From Populus alba (taxonomy: Eukaryota > Streptophyta > Magnoliopsida > Malpighiales > Salicaceae), in the NCBI RefSeq assembly GCF_005239225.2, contig NC_133288.1, positions 18,730,169 to 18,794,168 of the forward strand: a stretch of 64,000 nt of DNA. The letters run 5' to 3'. The position numbers and the translations under genes were made by a program. Shown piece by piece: positions 1 through 11,099 of this stretch (positions are counted from its first letter, which is position 1; every line of letters starts with the position of its first letter). The notes under the pieces are model-generated. The model made no database searches. It was given only the letters and a program-made list of their open reading frames with translations, and had not been told where the DNA came from.

Positions 1-151
1 TTAAAATGATGATCCATTGATTAAAATTAAATGACATAGAAATTCATCTAGTAAGGCCCAGCTAACGTGACGAGAGTACCATTGACTTGGTCCACCCTGC
101 TAAAAATTAATAGCCTTGAACAATAAAGCAAAAATATCATTGACTCTTTAC

Positions 152-291
152 AATATATTATTGACAAATTGTTGGTTTGGAAAGTAGTAGCAACAAGTGG
201 ATCGATATAATGACATGTCCAAATATATTATTGACAAATTGTGGGTTTGGAAAGTAGTGGCAACAAGTGGATCGATATAATGACATGTCCA
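152..291. repeat. 70-bp tandem duplication, two copies
   Basis: Copies at 152-221 and 222-291 differ at two positions that I can see (TTGG versus TGGG, and AGTAGTAG versus AGTAGTGG). Each copy ends in ACATGTCCA. The high identity suggests a fairly recent duplication. No function is apparent. Confidence 0.9.
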
Positions 292-389
292 ATTATTCCG
301 ACGGCTGTGTCCATTCGAATATTACAATTATAGACATGGCATGATTATGGCTATGTTTTGGCGCATTGAGATGCAAACAAGAGGTATTT

Positions 390-592
390 TAGGTTGTGAA
401 TATTATTATTTTTTAAAGTATTTTTATTTTAAAAAGTATTAAAATAATATATTTTTATTATTTTTTAAGATTAATTTTTACATTAATGTTTCAAAATATC
501 AAAAAAACATTAATTTGGAGTAAAGAAAATTTTTTTAATTTTATTTAAAAATACTTTTAAAATACAAAAATAAACAGTAAGTTAAATTTTTT
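390..592. repeat. AT-rich MITE-like element
   Basis: A roughly 200-bp block has a pattern seen many times in this window. The order is TTTTTTAAAGTATTTTTATT, then ATTAAAATAATAT, then a T/A block, then a CAAAATATCAAAAA block, and finally AAATACTTTTAAAATACAAA. Terminal repeats are not clear, so the bounds are approximate. Confidence 0.55.
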
Positions 593-1109
593 TAAATCTA
601 ATGAATACTCACTCGTGGAGTTTTTTTCATCTAGTTATTTTATCATAGATATTAAAATTATTAAATCTAGCTTAAGAAACCCGACTTAAATTTAACTTGA
701 TATGTTTTCGAAGAGTGAGCCCAGTGGGATATGTTTTGATTTTATTTCGAAAAGTTAAAGTAGTTGCTTTCATCATTCGGAGTGTTTTTTTGCGGTCCAC
801 TTGAAATTTAAAAAGAAGACAAATAAATACAGTTGTAGCTTTCAGACATTAAAGAGGGATAAGATTAGTGGGAAAAAGTAGAAGAAATACGATGGTGATC
901 GCCCTCGAGTTCTTCATCGTCCATCGGAATAGTCTCTCATACCATCGTCACTATACCTCTTCATGTACAAGGAAAAAGAAAAGGATCATGCAAAGCACAA
1001 AAGCATATACCTCTTTATGTTTCTTAAAAAAAAACATGTACTATATTTATATATCCTATAAGATGATATTAATGGATGGAGGATCATAGAGAATAATTTA
1101 ATTATATTT

Positions 1110-1580
1110 AGATATTATAAAAAAATTTAAGTTATTAAGTTGAGATTGTTTTTTAATATGGTATCAGAGCTTTGATAACCAAACGATGACGAATTCAAAT
1201 CTCATAATTTCTATTTATTTGATAAAAATTAAGCACAAAAGCAGTATAGATCTGTGCAAGTTTCGCGTTCAAAGAATTTTCACTTAAAAATATGTGTTAA
1301 AAGAATAATATAAAATCACATCTTAGATATTATCTAATAGCTTAAGCTATTGGGTTAAAATTGTTTTTTGATATGGTATCAGAATTTTGATAATCAAGTA
1401 GTCACGAATTTGAATCTCATTATCTCTATTTATTTGATGAAAATCAAGTATAAAATAATATAAGACTATATATTTCAAGTTTAAAAATCTTTCACTTGAA
1501 AGAATGTATTAAAAAATGATTTAATAATATTTAAACTTAATATAATAATTTAAATTATTAGATTGAGATGATGTTTTAAT
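1110..1580 (+). repeat. Diverged 215-bp tandem repeat with TGGTATCAGAGC-type motif
   Basis: Two long units and the head of a third share TAGATATTAT..., TTAAGTTATTAAGTTGAGAT, ATATGGTATCAGA and a following (C)GAATT(C/T)(A/G)AATCTCAT motif. The two GGTATCAGA motifs, at about 1159 and 1374, are 215 bp apart. TGGTATCAGAGC matches the complement of the initiator tRNA-Met 3' end used as a primer-binding site by many LTR retroelements, and AATTCAAATCTC resembles a pol III B box. Whether this is an LTR-derived or a tRNA-derived repeat is not settled. Confidence 0.6.
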
Positions 1581-1965
1581 AAATTAATTTCAAGAGCTAA
1601 ACTACAATGAAAAAAATCACAACTTCATATTTTTATTTCATTTTATATTTACCTGTAAATTGAGAAATTCAAATAATAATAATTAAATATGAGATTTTGT
1701 TTACACGTATTGCTAGTTGAGCTATCACGATCAGAGGTCCTCGGCCTCGTAGTAGCATACTTCTTGTAAACATTATTTCAATTTGTTTTCTTACATATGA
1801 TTGCAGGCCTTGAATTCAAAACCTAACAGAGATAGTTGTCGATCAAAAAACAAAAAAAAAAAAAACAAGACAGGTGCGGTGTATCAATGCTTTTCTCAAT
1901 CAACTACAGCTTTATATTGACTATACAGAACAACATGGTGTGATGATAATAATATCATGCTGGAT

Positions 1966-2150
1966 AACCATCTAGATAGTTAATTATAAAAAGTTTGGGA
2001 CAAAAGATTTATTTTTTTGTGATCTCAGGATTTGAGCTCTAAGTTGTTTATATGATGACCACTGGAAGCTTATATGATCGTTAACTTCAAGGACTCGTAG
2101 AATTAATTGAGGTAGACGCAAGCTGGGACATCTCCATATTAAACTAAAAA
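1966..2150 (+). mobile_element. tRNA-derived SINE, + orientation, with 19-bp target duplication
   Basis: The element starts near ATCTAGATAGTTAATTATAA and has a decayed B box (AGGATTTGAGCTC). It passes through CCACTGGAAGCTTATATGAT and ends in the conserved tail (TTAATTGAGGTAGACGCAAGC, then TCTCCATATTAAA) with an A-rich end. Direct repeats at 1947-1965 and 2151-2169 match at 18 of 19 bases and are a convincing target-site duplication. The head matches the SINE at 18689-18879. Confidence 0.8.
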
Positions 2151-2639
2151 TAATAATATCATGGTGGATCCTCTAAGCAAGACGGCTACAAAACAAACCG
2201 AGAATTTTGAAAACAGCAACCGAAGAAAGTCATAGCCAGCAAGGAAGAACGAAACAAAGAAAATCTTCGACACCCACCAAGAAAATCCACTAAAAAAATG
2301 TAAGAAATTAACAAAACAAAAGGAGAAAACGGTGAAAAGACGTTCCTCTTTACTGTGGTGTGTAGCTTATCCATTTCTCCGAGGCCAAGCGTCACAGAAA
2401 GGCGAAAGTCTTTTTCTTCCTTCATTAATTAGGGTGGCCCTCGTATAGTTTTGACTTTTTGATTTGTCTGGATGCATTTATAGTTCTCTTCTTTAGTTTC
2501 TGGGTGCACAAGTAGTTTTTGGGTGCACAGGTTGGATCAGAACAGTTATGTCATCTTCGGGTGTTTGTGGCTGGACGGTTCGATGTATTTTTTATTAAAA
2601 TTTAAATATATATATTTTTTAATATATATATATATATAT

Positions 2640-2805
2640 GTATATAATCATTTTAAAAATAATTATTTAATCACCAGTTCGACTCTTACAAATTTTAGGA
2701 TTATTGAAAGTTTACATGATTGTTAATTTCAAGACTCATAGAATTAGTTGAGATGCATATAAACTGGTCCGGATATCCATATTAATAAAAATTAAAAATA
2801 AATAA
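2640..2805 (+). mobile_element. Old SINE copy, + orientation
   Basis: A B-box-like CCAGTTCGACTCTTAC near 2675 is followed by GTTTACATGATTGTTAATTTC and the shared SINE tail (GAATTAGTTGAGATGCATA, CTGGTCCGGATATCCATA) with an A-rich end. The closest relative here is the copy at 18511-18671. The 5' boundary is uncertain. Confidence 0.6.
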
Positions 2806-4792
2806 ATTGACTTAGAATAATACATGACCACGCTGATATCTACTTTACCAACTCTCTGTCTGTATCAATTGATCTTCCTGGAAAGCATGCAATTGAGCTA
2901 TAGATAGCGCCATCGCTCAGTGGTATGTATTGCGTACTTGTAATTTTGTCATCAACTAGATTGGTGCCCAGGTCAAATGCTTTCCAACTTAAAAAAATCC
3001 ATGCAATACCATTGTTTTAAAAAAAGAAAAAACAAATGAAATACGAGTCATCCGAATGACTAGGTTCAATAAACTTAATTACTTTAATAATATAATTAAA
3101 AAAATCAATAAATGAAAAAAAATTGACAATAATTAACTATAAAAAATAATTTGGTAATATCATATCTGAGAGGAGGAAAGAAAAAAAATTATGTTAAAGA
3201 CTAATAGTCGCTCCATCATGGGCGTCGCCTCACCACCAAAAAAAGCATGTCAATATGTTTATGATGTCAAGTAAAATACCATAAAGTGAGCATATCATGC
3301 TTGAATTTAATCAATTAATTTAATTTAATTAAAAAAAATTATTTTTAAAAGCCGAGTTTAACAAAAAAACAAAAATTAAAAAGACCCAAGATAACCTGAG
3401 TTATTTTTTAAAATTAATGAAAACTTTCTTAGAAAAAAAAACTAAATAATAGAGCTCAATCTCTAATTATTTAAATGCTAAATGATAAAACTAAAAATAT
3501 ATTAGCTTTAAAAATAGAAAAGAAAAACAAGCAAACTATGTCGAATCTCATAAATCTGAATCAATCTCTCAAACTTGTAATTTGTGAAATGTTAAATCTA
3601 GATTCAAACAATAATCTTAATTCTTAATCAATTTAATGTTTATGCAAGAAATAAAAAAAATTAATTTCTAGATAAAAAAATGATACTCAAATCTTGTAGA
3701 AAAACAATTATAGGAGGATGAAATTGTAAAAAAATTTAAAAAATTGACTCAAATAAAATAAATAGTAATAAAAAGAATTGGAATCAAACCTAATAAATGA
3801 AAAAAATTGAAGGATGATAAAATTAAAAAAATTTGAAAATAAACCCAGATAAAAAAAATAGTAATAAAAAAATACAGACAATATCCATATAAAAATAAAT
3901 AAATTAAAGGATTCTTAAGAGAAATTAGAGGGTTAGTCATGAAAATCAAGGTAGATAAAGAAAAGAAAGAGAAAAAAAACGTTGTTGGTACCGTAACAGA
4001 GATTCGCTGTCCACACTTGCCACATAGGAATGGAGGTGTTGTCAAGATTATTCTAATATTACTCTGGAAGCCACCGTTTAGCAACTAGACAACCTCTTAC
4101 GTGACTCGTATGGCTCAAAAACATCTCCACTTGCCGGGTGTGCAATGCACGCCCACGCTGCTTTACATTCTCAAATAATATTTTATATCTATTAACATAC
4201 TATTTTCCCCTTTGGTGATTGATTATAACAAGAAAAAAATGATGAAAATACAAAAAACATTACTGTATCTTAAACAATTAAAAGTCGAAACAAATCCTAG
4301 ATGCTGATTTAACATTTTTTGCTTTCAATTAAGTTAATCATATTAATTTTTTAAAAAATACGAAAAAAATATATTATCCCTCATAATCAAACCAGTTGTT
4401 TTTGCTGGAAAAGGTAAAATCATTTTTTTTATTGTTACAATTCATGTTGCAAATGAGTTCAGAGCTGCATTGTTAAACACCCCTTCTATTTTAGTTTTTT
4501 CTTGATTTTTGTGTTGTTAATTTTAATAGCGGGCTGAGCTTATACGGTAATAAACATGATCGAGGAAACTGCCTTATATGTTCCTAAAATAATTGTAATC
4601 TGCCCGCGGGAGTTTTGGAATTAGTTTCGGTTCAACTTTAATTAAATTTCTTTGATAAAATAATAATAATAAAATATTTCTACGAACGCAGCACATAAAA
4701 GCAAACGGTTTGGATATATTCCACTTGGTGATGGCATCATCTATATTTTTTTTGCTGCAAAAATCGGTTTTTCTAACAAATAGATCGAAGAG

Positions 4793-4991
4793 CTTTTTTT
4801 TTTTTTTTTTTTTAACCCAGAGTATCCGGACCAGCTTGCGTGCACCACAACTAATTTTCGGGTTCAATGAACATCTGCAAGACCAGCGAGCATGTAAGAC
4901 ACTACAGAGATGACAGACGTACACAAATGGAGCTTGAACCCTGGTGTTGAGGAAGAGAACAAGTCCCTTCAACCACTAGCCACAACCCATG
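4793..4991 (-). mobile_element. tRNA-derived SINE, - orientation
   Basis: Read on the - strand, an A box (TGGCTAGTGGTTG, 4970-4982) is followed by a B box (GGGTTCAAGCTCC). Then come the shared 3' domain (TTAGTTGTGGTGCACGCAAG, CTGGTCCGGATACTC) and a long poly(A), seen as the T-run at about 4794-4813. The head matches the SINE at 29475-29674. I could not find a target-site duplication. Confidence 0.8.
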
Positions 4992-5589
4992 TGTTAGAAT
5001 GGCTTGATGATTGATTTGAAAAAGAACTTGGTTTGTTGGTTAATTATTTTTATGAAAATAATATTATTTTATGTTTTTAAAAAATTCATCAAAGTTAACT
5101 TAGTAACATTTAGATGAGTTAACCGAAATATTAAAAATCTAATAAAATTAACAAAATTTTATTTAGTTTATTTTTATTAAAATAATATTATTTTATTTTT
5201 TATAAAAATTCATCAAAAATCAAAACTAAAAATCTAATTAAGTTAACAAAATTTATTAAATTAATATATATTTTAATTTAAAACTTAATTTATACCGAGT
5301 TTCGAAACATATCCGTATTTAATAATTACAACGTAGAGCGCGGGAGGAAATGTATTTCGATCGGACACAAAAGTGGTTGAGAATTAACTATTTATGTGTT
5401 TTTCCCCCTAAGAAAATAAGAATCGTCACGTGGGCTGCTTGACTCGATGGATGGCAGTAAAAGCCAGACTTTTGATTCCCAACCGACAGCAAATAGAAAA
5501 GTAGAGCTGTACAAGTGGAGTGGTCGCATCTTGCAGATGAATGGTCCTTCCATGTTTCCAAGAAAGGAAAACTAATAAAATAAATTTTG

Positions 5590-6005
5590 AGAGATTTTGT
5601 TTTTTTAATATTTAGAAATATATTAAAAATAATACTTTTTATTTTTTTAAAAATTATTTTTAATATTATCTTATCCAATAATAAAAAATATTAAAAAGTA
5701 ATTTAAACAAAAAAACATTTAAAACCTCATGAATAGTAGAATTTCAAATTAATTTCTACATCAGTGTGCCTCCACATGCTCTTAATCTTAATGTCTATTT
5801 TGGAATATAGTTGCGGTTGTTTTTTTAAAATGTTTTTCATATTAAAATATATTAAAATAATATTTTTAATTTTTAAAAAATTATTTTTAAGATCAGCATA
5901 TCAAAATGATTTAAAAAATATAAAAAAATTAATTTTTAATAAAAAAAAATTAAATTTTAAAAATATAGTTTGCACCATCTTCTCAAACAATTTTTAAAAA
6001 AATTC
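5590..6005. repeat. Two adjacent AT-rich MITE-like copies
   Basis: Copies of the common AT-rich element occupy about 5590-5745 and 5805-6005. The second is typical: GGTTGTTTTTTTAAAATG, ATATTAAAATAATAT, AGCATATCAAAATGATT, and a terminal AAATATAGTTTGCACC. The 77-residue frame inside it is Lys/Ile/Phe-rich and not a gene. Confidence 0.5.
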
Positions 6006-7599
6006 AAAAGCAAAAGAAAAGTTGAGACTTTAATTTAATCCTATATATCCATGTACTAAATTTATAAATTTATCAATTAAATCTCAAATATTTCCAGCAT
6101 TTCTTGACAGGGTCAATTTTATTTTTTATTTTTTTATTTTTTTATTATTACTAGTATTCTTTTTTTTTTAATCTGGTCCTTTAATTGTTACCCATTCTAT
6201 ACATCTTCTTGTGAATCCTTTTTGTTTATTTGAATCGAGAGAGAAACTTAATCTTAAAATACAAAAAATAACACAAAAACACCACAATGTTAGGAAACAA
6301 AAAGAATTCAAGGTTAGCTCTATGGCTGTATTTTAATTAATCAGAATTTATATTTAATTTTTTAAAAATTATTAATTTAAATTTTATATAATTATTAATT
6401 TTAGTATTTATAAAATTAATTAAGATACCGATAAAGATAATAAATAAAGGTTAAAAATTATTGTTGAAAAGAAAAAAAAAATCACAAGTGCACAGTCAAG
6501 TGGGACCTTGAGGAGCAACTTTATTGCTCGACAGAGTAAAGCGTGGCCTCCTCTTAAAGTTTTCGTGTCAGAAGGAAATAATTATAAGAATTTGTAATTA
6601 ATTACAATTTATGAGCATACGATAGAAGAGATGCGTTACCACGTTGGAGCCGCGCCAAACTTTATAGTTATTAATCCTCCTGCCGGACTTTTAGCAAAGC
6701 TTTTCATCCAAGCCGCCTTATTATAATTATAAACTCAAATAAGAAACTAGTATTGATTTAACTTTTTATGTAACAGATTAATAAATTATTTTAATTATTT
6801 AATTAACAACTTTGTGTAATAATTCAACGGATTAAAGTTGAGATCGTGGGTTTAAATTATTATATCAAATTTAAAGATAATTCCAAGAGAATTTCAATAA
6901 TCTAAATATATTTTTTTAAGTTTTAAATTTTTTTAGAAGATTTATTTATTTATTTTAATTTATCTTTTACATTTTCTCTTTTCTCATAAAAATATTAAAA
7001 TGAATTTAAAGAAGAAAAATCAAATTAAAATTCATCAAAAATAAATAAACATAACTCTTAGGCTATTTGATTTCAAATCTTACGGTTAGCATTAGAAATA
7101 TCCTAACACTTAGTTTTTACTTTGTGAGAATTCCTTCGCTGAACTGAAAATAATCCAATACCACGATCTCTTCTATCTAGAATATTTCTAAGAAAATGAA
7201 TTTTTATAAATGCTAATTTTAAAATTAAAAGGGAAAGTTAAAGAAAGAAATCAAACCTGACCCGTATCAATTACAAATTTTTATATAAAAAAAGGTTCGA
7301 ATATGAAACCCTGTAAAAGGAAGAGATACATCAACGCCACTTGATATTTAATTTATTTACATCCATTTGTTTTTATATTTTATAAATAATTTTGAAAAAA
7401 ATAAATTTTTTAATATTTATATTTCAGTTTTTTTAACATGCTGAAGCTGAAATTAATTTAATTTTTTTTTAGAACAGTAGACAATATATTTTTTATTAAC
7501 GTCGATGTACATGTCAATTTACATGACAATATACTAGTTTTAAAATTTATAAAACTTAAATTAATAATTTTAAAAAGTAAATATATAACCGAAGAATTT

Positions 7600-7800
7600 A
7601 GTACCTTATTTTACTGATATAAATATTTGGGATAACTTACGTATACCTCGATTAATTTTACAGACTTTAAAATAAATAATTATACAAGTTTCCAGTAACT
7701 ATTATATTAACAACTATAATATTTAAATTTAAAATTTGTTAAAACAAAATATTTTACTTTTAAATTTTTATCACTCGATCACTGGGTTAGACATCATTTG
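7600..7800 (-). mobile_element. Highly decayed SINE copy, - orientation
   Basis: On the - strand the stretch keeps TACTGGAAACTTGTATAATT, then AATTAATCGAGGTATACG and a weak A-box region at the right end. This is the order found in the better-kept copies at 1966 and 18689. Many substitutions suggest an old insertion. The boundaries are estimates. Confidence 0.45.
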
Positions 7801-8029
7801 AATCTGAGGTAGTTTGTATTTTTTTTGAGTAAAAAACATATATTTATAGCTTTTAAAAACATAATTAAATATAATTTATATTTAAAATATATTATATCTT
7901 AAAAAAAAAAAAACCCACCACACATTCCAGCAAGATACTTTCTCAGTACTGGGCAAATTAGCTTTTTGCTGTACATGTGTATCCCAGGATGGAACGTCAT
8001 GTAAATATGACCACAGGGGATGTGTCCAC

Positions 8030-8035
8030 CACGTG
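8030..8035. promoter_or_regulatory. G-box (CACGTG) upstream of the first peroxidase
   Basis: A perfect palindromic CACGTG lies 67 bp before the TATA box. It sits in the context CCACCACGTG (8026-8035), which occurs identically upstream of the second peroxidase at 12595-12604. bZIP and bHLH factors bind this core in plants; use here is inferred. Confidence 0.55.
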
Positions 8036-8101
8036 GCCTTTTAATTAGTCAACAGTGTAAAAGCAGAGTCAAAAAAAGCACACGTAGAACCTCATATTGC
8101 G

Positions 8102-8109
8102 TATAAATA
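8102..8109 (+). promoter_or_regulatory. TATA box of the first peroxidase
   Basis: TATAAATA lies 53 bp before the start codon. This gives a short leader of roughly 20-25 nt if transcription starts about 30 bp downstream of the box. Confidence 0.65.
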
Positions 8110-8154
8110 AGCATCTGCTCCTGTGATTGAAGCAGAGACTCAAGAAGCAAAACC

Positions 8155-10931
8155 ATGGCCAGTGCTGCTAAGTCCCTTACCTCTCTTCTTCTGATTTCTT
8201 CTCTCTTTCTAGCTTCTTGGTTTTGTGCCACTGAAGCACAAGGCACCATCCCTATAGTGAATGGCCTGTCATGGACATTCTACAACTCTAAATGCCCTAA
8301 AGTTGAATCCATTATAAGGAAACAGCTGGAAAAGGTGTTCAAGAAGGACATCGAGCAAGCTGCTGGCTTGCTTCGTCTCCACTTCCATGATTGCTTTGTT
8401 CAGGTTGCAGGATTTTTCATATATTCATAGCTCATCTTGGCATTTACTACTATGTTCAGCTGTAAAACTCACTATTTTTTATCAGTTAATTAATATCTAT
8501 AAATTAACTCTGCAGGGATGTGATGGTTCTGTATTGCTTGATGGATCGGCGAGTGGTCCGAGCGAGCAGGACGCCCCTCCCAACCTGACCTTGAGAGCAA
8601 AGGCATTTGAGATCATCGAAGACCTACGCCGGCGCGTGGAAAAGGCTTGCGGCCTTGTCGTCTCCTGTTCTGATATTCTTGCGCTTGCAGCCCGTGACTC
8701 TGTTTTCCTGGTGAGTCGACTCGAATCACTCTCTGTTATCGTAGTTTTTGATAATGATCCTAGCTAGCTAGTATGGAGCACATGATTTAATACCATCTCC
8801 TGTATCGTTATATACACATCCGTATATAGTCCAGCCATATTCTTGAGACTCGAGTCTAAATCGAGTTTTTTTCTTTTTCTTAAAATAGCTTTTTCCATAT
8901 TGTTTTTTGGGAAAAGTAGTGTAATTGATCTCCCCCACCAAAAAAAAAAAAATAGCACACTTAATTAATTAATTTGAAAACATTGTAATTAATTATCTTT
9001 CTTTAGGAAATATAGGATTGAGATCTGGGTTCATTGATTTTAATAATACAATTAAAAATTGGCCAAATTATGGCCCTTGTTAGATGTTAAGTAACTTATT
9101 TTTATAACATAAAAATGATATATTGAGAAATTAAACGTTCAATATAAAGCTTAGATTTTTAAAATAAAATTGAATTTTAATTATCCAAATTTATTATGGT
9201 ATTTCTGGAATAAATGTTAAATAACTAATTATGAATGGAATAATTATAAATAATAGATTACAAGTTTAAAAATATAATAACAATCGTTTTTTATATGGAT
9301 TAGATTAGAAGTAAGGAGGTGTTTGAGAATGTTTTATATATAGCATGTTTAAAAAATATGTTTTTCAAATATTTTTTACTTAGAAATACATTAAAATAAT
9401 ATATTTTTTATTTTTAAAAAATATTTTTTTATATTAACATATCAAAATGATTGAAAACATCAAAAAAATATTAAATTAAAATAAAAAATTTAATTTTTTT
9501 TTAAATATTTTTAAAATACAAAAATAAAGAGGGCTAATATATGTTAAATAATTACAAATAATTGAGTTACAAATAATTAACCGCACATGAAATAATTACA
9601 AATAATAGATTATGAGATATAGATTAGATTAGAAGTAAGGAGATGCCTGAGAATGTACCTTTAATATATGTTATCCTGCAACCAAGGGCATAAAATATGA
9701 CTGATAAGACACCAGATAAGCTTATCCAATGTTATTTTCAGAGCTTAGATATCCGCCTGTCGATTTCTATCCAGTTAGTTGACCGGTGATTGCGAGAGGC
9801 AAATTAATTTTTCATAATCTTTTAAGAGCACATTATTTTATTTATTTATTTAATATTATGGGTAGCAGGGATTGTTTATTCAAATGTTTTTTATTTAAAA
9901 ATATATTAAAATAATAATTTTTAAATTTATTTTTTATTTTAATATTAATATATTAAAATAATTTAAAAATACTAAAAAAATAAAAAAAATCATTTTTTTC
10001 AAATATAATTTTGCTATGACTTTCTGGTGACTTGTCATGATCATTAAACACATATAACGGGTGTCCGTGGACAGATATATGCATGGCTACTTGAGTTCTG
10101 CTTTGTCAATATTAAGGTGGTGTTTTTCATTGTGTTTTAACTGTATTTTTTAAAAAATATTTTTTATTTTTAAATTAATTTTCAATTTTTTAAATTTTTT
10201 TTTGAAATTCCGTGTGTGTAATGAATCAAATAAAGTTTCTTTCGGTAATAAGTCATTACTCATAACCAAAGCTAATCCTTTTTAACTTCTATTCATTTTG
10301 TCTACTGCAGTCTGGTGGCCCAGATTATGATGTTCCCTTGGGAAGGCGAGACGGTCTAAATTTTGCAACTCGAAATGAAACCTTAGACAACCTCCCGCCA
10401 CCCTTTGCCAACGCCGACACAATTCTCTCATCTCTCGCCACCAAGGGCTTTGATGCCACCGACGTGGTAGCCCTGTCCGGTGGCCACACCATTGGTATAA
10501 GCCACTGCAGCTCTTTCACTGACCGCCTCTATCCAACCCAAGATCCTACAATGGACAAAACCTTTGCCAACAATCTCAAGGAAGTTTGCCCCACAAGAGA
10601 CTTCAATAACACAACCGTGTTGGATATTCGATCTCCTAATAAATTTGACAACAAGTACTACGTCGATCTCATGAATCGCCAAGGCCTGTTTACTTCAGAC
10701 CAGGACTTGTACACGAACAAGAAGACAAGGGGCATTGTCACTAGCTTTGCTGTCAATCAAAGTTTGTTCTTTGATAAGTTTGTGGTTGCAATGATCAAAA
10801 TGTCACAGCTCAAGGTCTTGACAGGAAATCAAGGTGAAATTCGCACCAGTTGCTCGGAGAGAAATTCAGGCTACAGTTACTTGGAGTCTGTGGTGGAAGA
10901 GGGTCTCGACGCACTGTCCGGATTAATATGA
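8155..10931 (+). CDS. PRX12-like: Class III secretory peroxidase, peroxidase 12-like, first tandem copy
   Basis: Coding exons are 8155-8403, 8516-8710 and 10311-10931. All junctions are GT-AG and phase 0, giving 354 residues. The enzyme is a haem peroxidase that uses hydrogen peroxide to oxidise phenolics at the cell wall or in the vacuole. An N-terminal hydrophobic segment (about residues 7-28) looks like a signal peptide. The distal haem site is R74/H78/D79 in RLHFHDCFVQ. The block VVSCSDILALAARDS follows at the end of exon 2, and the proximal haem ligand is H207 in ALSGGHTIG. GLFTSDQDL and several N-x-S/T sites also fit the family, and length is normal. The start ATG is well placed 53 bp after a TATA box. 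From memory of the family, the closest Arabidopsis relative is PRX12 (At1g71695). The last 15 or so residues form a short acidic tail. A close tandem copy lies at 12826-15097. Confidence 0.95.
9211..9657. repeat. Diverged direct repeat flanking a MITE-like element in peroxidase intron 2
   Basis: About 120 bp at 9211-9333 is repeated at 9540-9657. Shared strings include AAATAATAGATTA and TAGATTAGAAGTAAGGAG, the latter exactly 324 bp apart. An AT-rich MITE-like element sits between the copies (about 9335-9535) and ends in AAAATACAAAAATAAAGAG. Confidence 0.65.
9875..10215. repeat. Two partial MITE-like copies in peroxidase intron 2
   Basis: Parts of the common AT-rich element occupy about 9875-10010 (ATATATTAAAATAATAATTT, CATTTTTTTCAAATATAA) and 10117-10215. 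With the copy near 9335 they account for a large share of the 1600-bp intron. Neither has clear terminal repeats. Confidence 0.45.
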
Positions 10932-11086
10932 AAGAAGTAAATTCTAGTAACATGAAAGGCCAAATTCCACTTGCTAGATAAGAAATGTTCGCTGTGCACT
11001 TGTTGATTATGGGTTTGTTGCTGTCTTTTTTTCTTACAAAATGCTGATGCTATCTTCTTCTGACAACTTCAATTCTGCTTGTTCTT

Positions 11087-11092
11087 AATAAA
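11087..11092 (+). terminator. Probable polyadenylation signal of the first peroxidase
   Basis: AATAAA lies 156 bp after the stop codon, in a T-rich 3' region. Plant signals are loose, so this is only the best visible candidate. Confidence 0.4.
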
Positions 11093-11099
11093 ATAGTCG

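Larger units (their letters stand above)
1..8000. other. Gene-poor, repeat-rich spacer
   Basis: No coding gene is supported here. The stretch is very AT-rich. It holds a 70-bp tandem duplication, a 215-bp diverged tandem repeat, several SINE copies and AT-rich MITE-like elements, each listed separately. The short reading frames are low-complexity (Lys/Asn/Ile/Phe-rich) and show no family motif. Confidence 0.75.

Noticed and set aside
2905..2990. Possible small RNA (GCGCCATCGCTCAGTGGTA...)
   Set aside because: It looks like a small-RNA or tRNA start, but I could not fold a cloverleaf or match a spliceosomal or nucleolar RNA.
4574..4972. 132-codon frame on the - strand
   Set aside because: It runs through a SINE and its poly(A), giving a poly-Lys stretch; no gene.
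8387..8767. 126-codon frame overlapping peroxidase exon 2
   Set aside because: It is exon 2 read through from intron 1; GT-AG junctions and the family alignment give the shorter exon 8516-8710.
10325..10682. Antisense frames over peroxidase exon 3
   Set aside because: Shadows of a GC-richer coding exon; the same happens over exon 3 of the second copy (14425-14658, 14824-15039).
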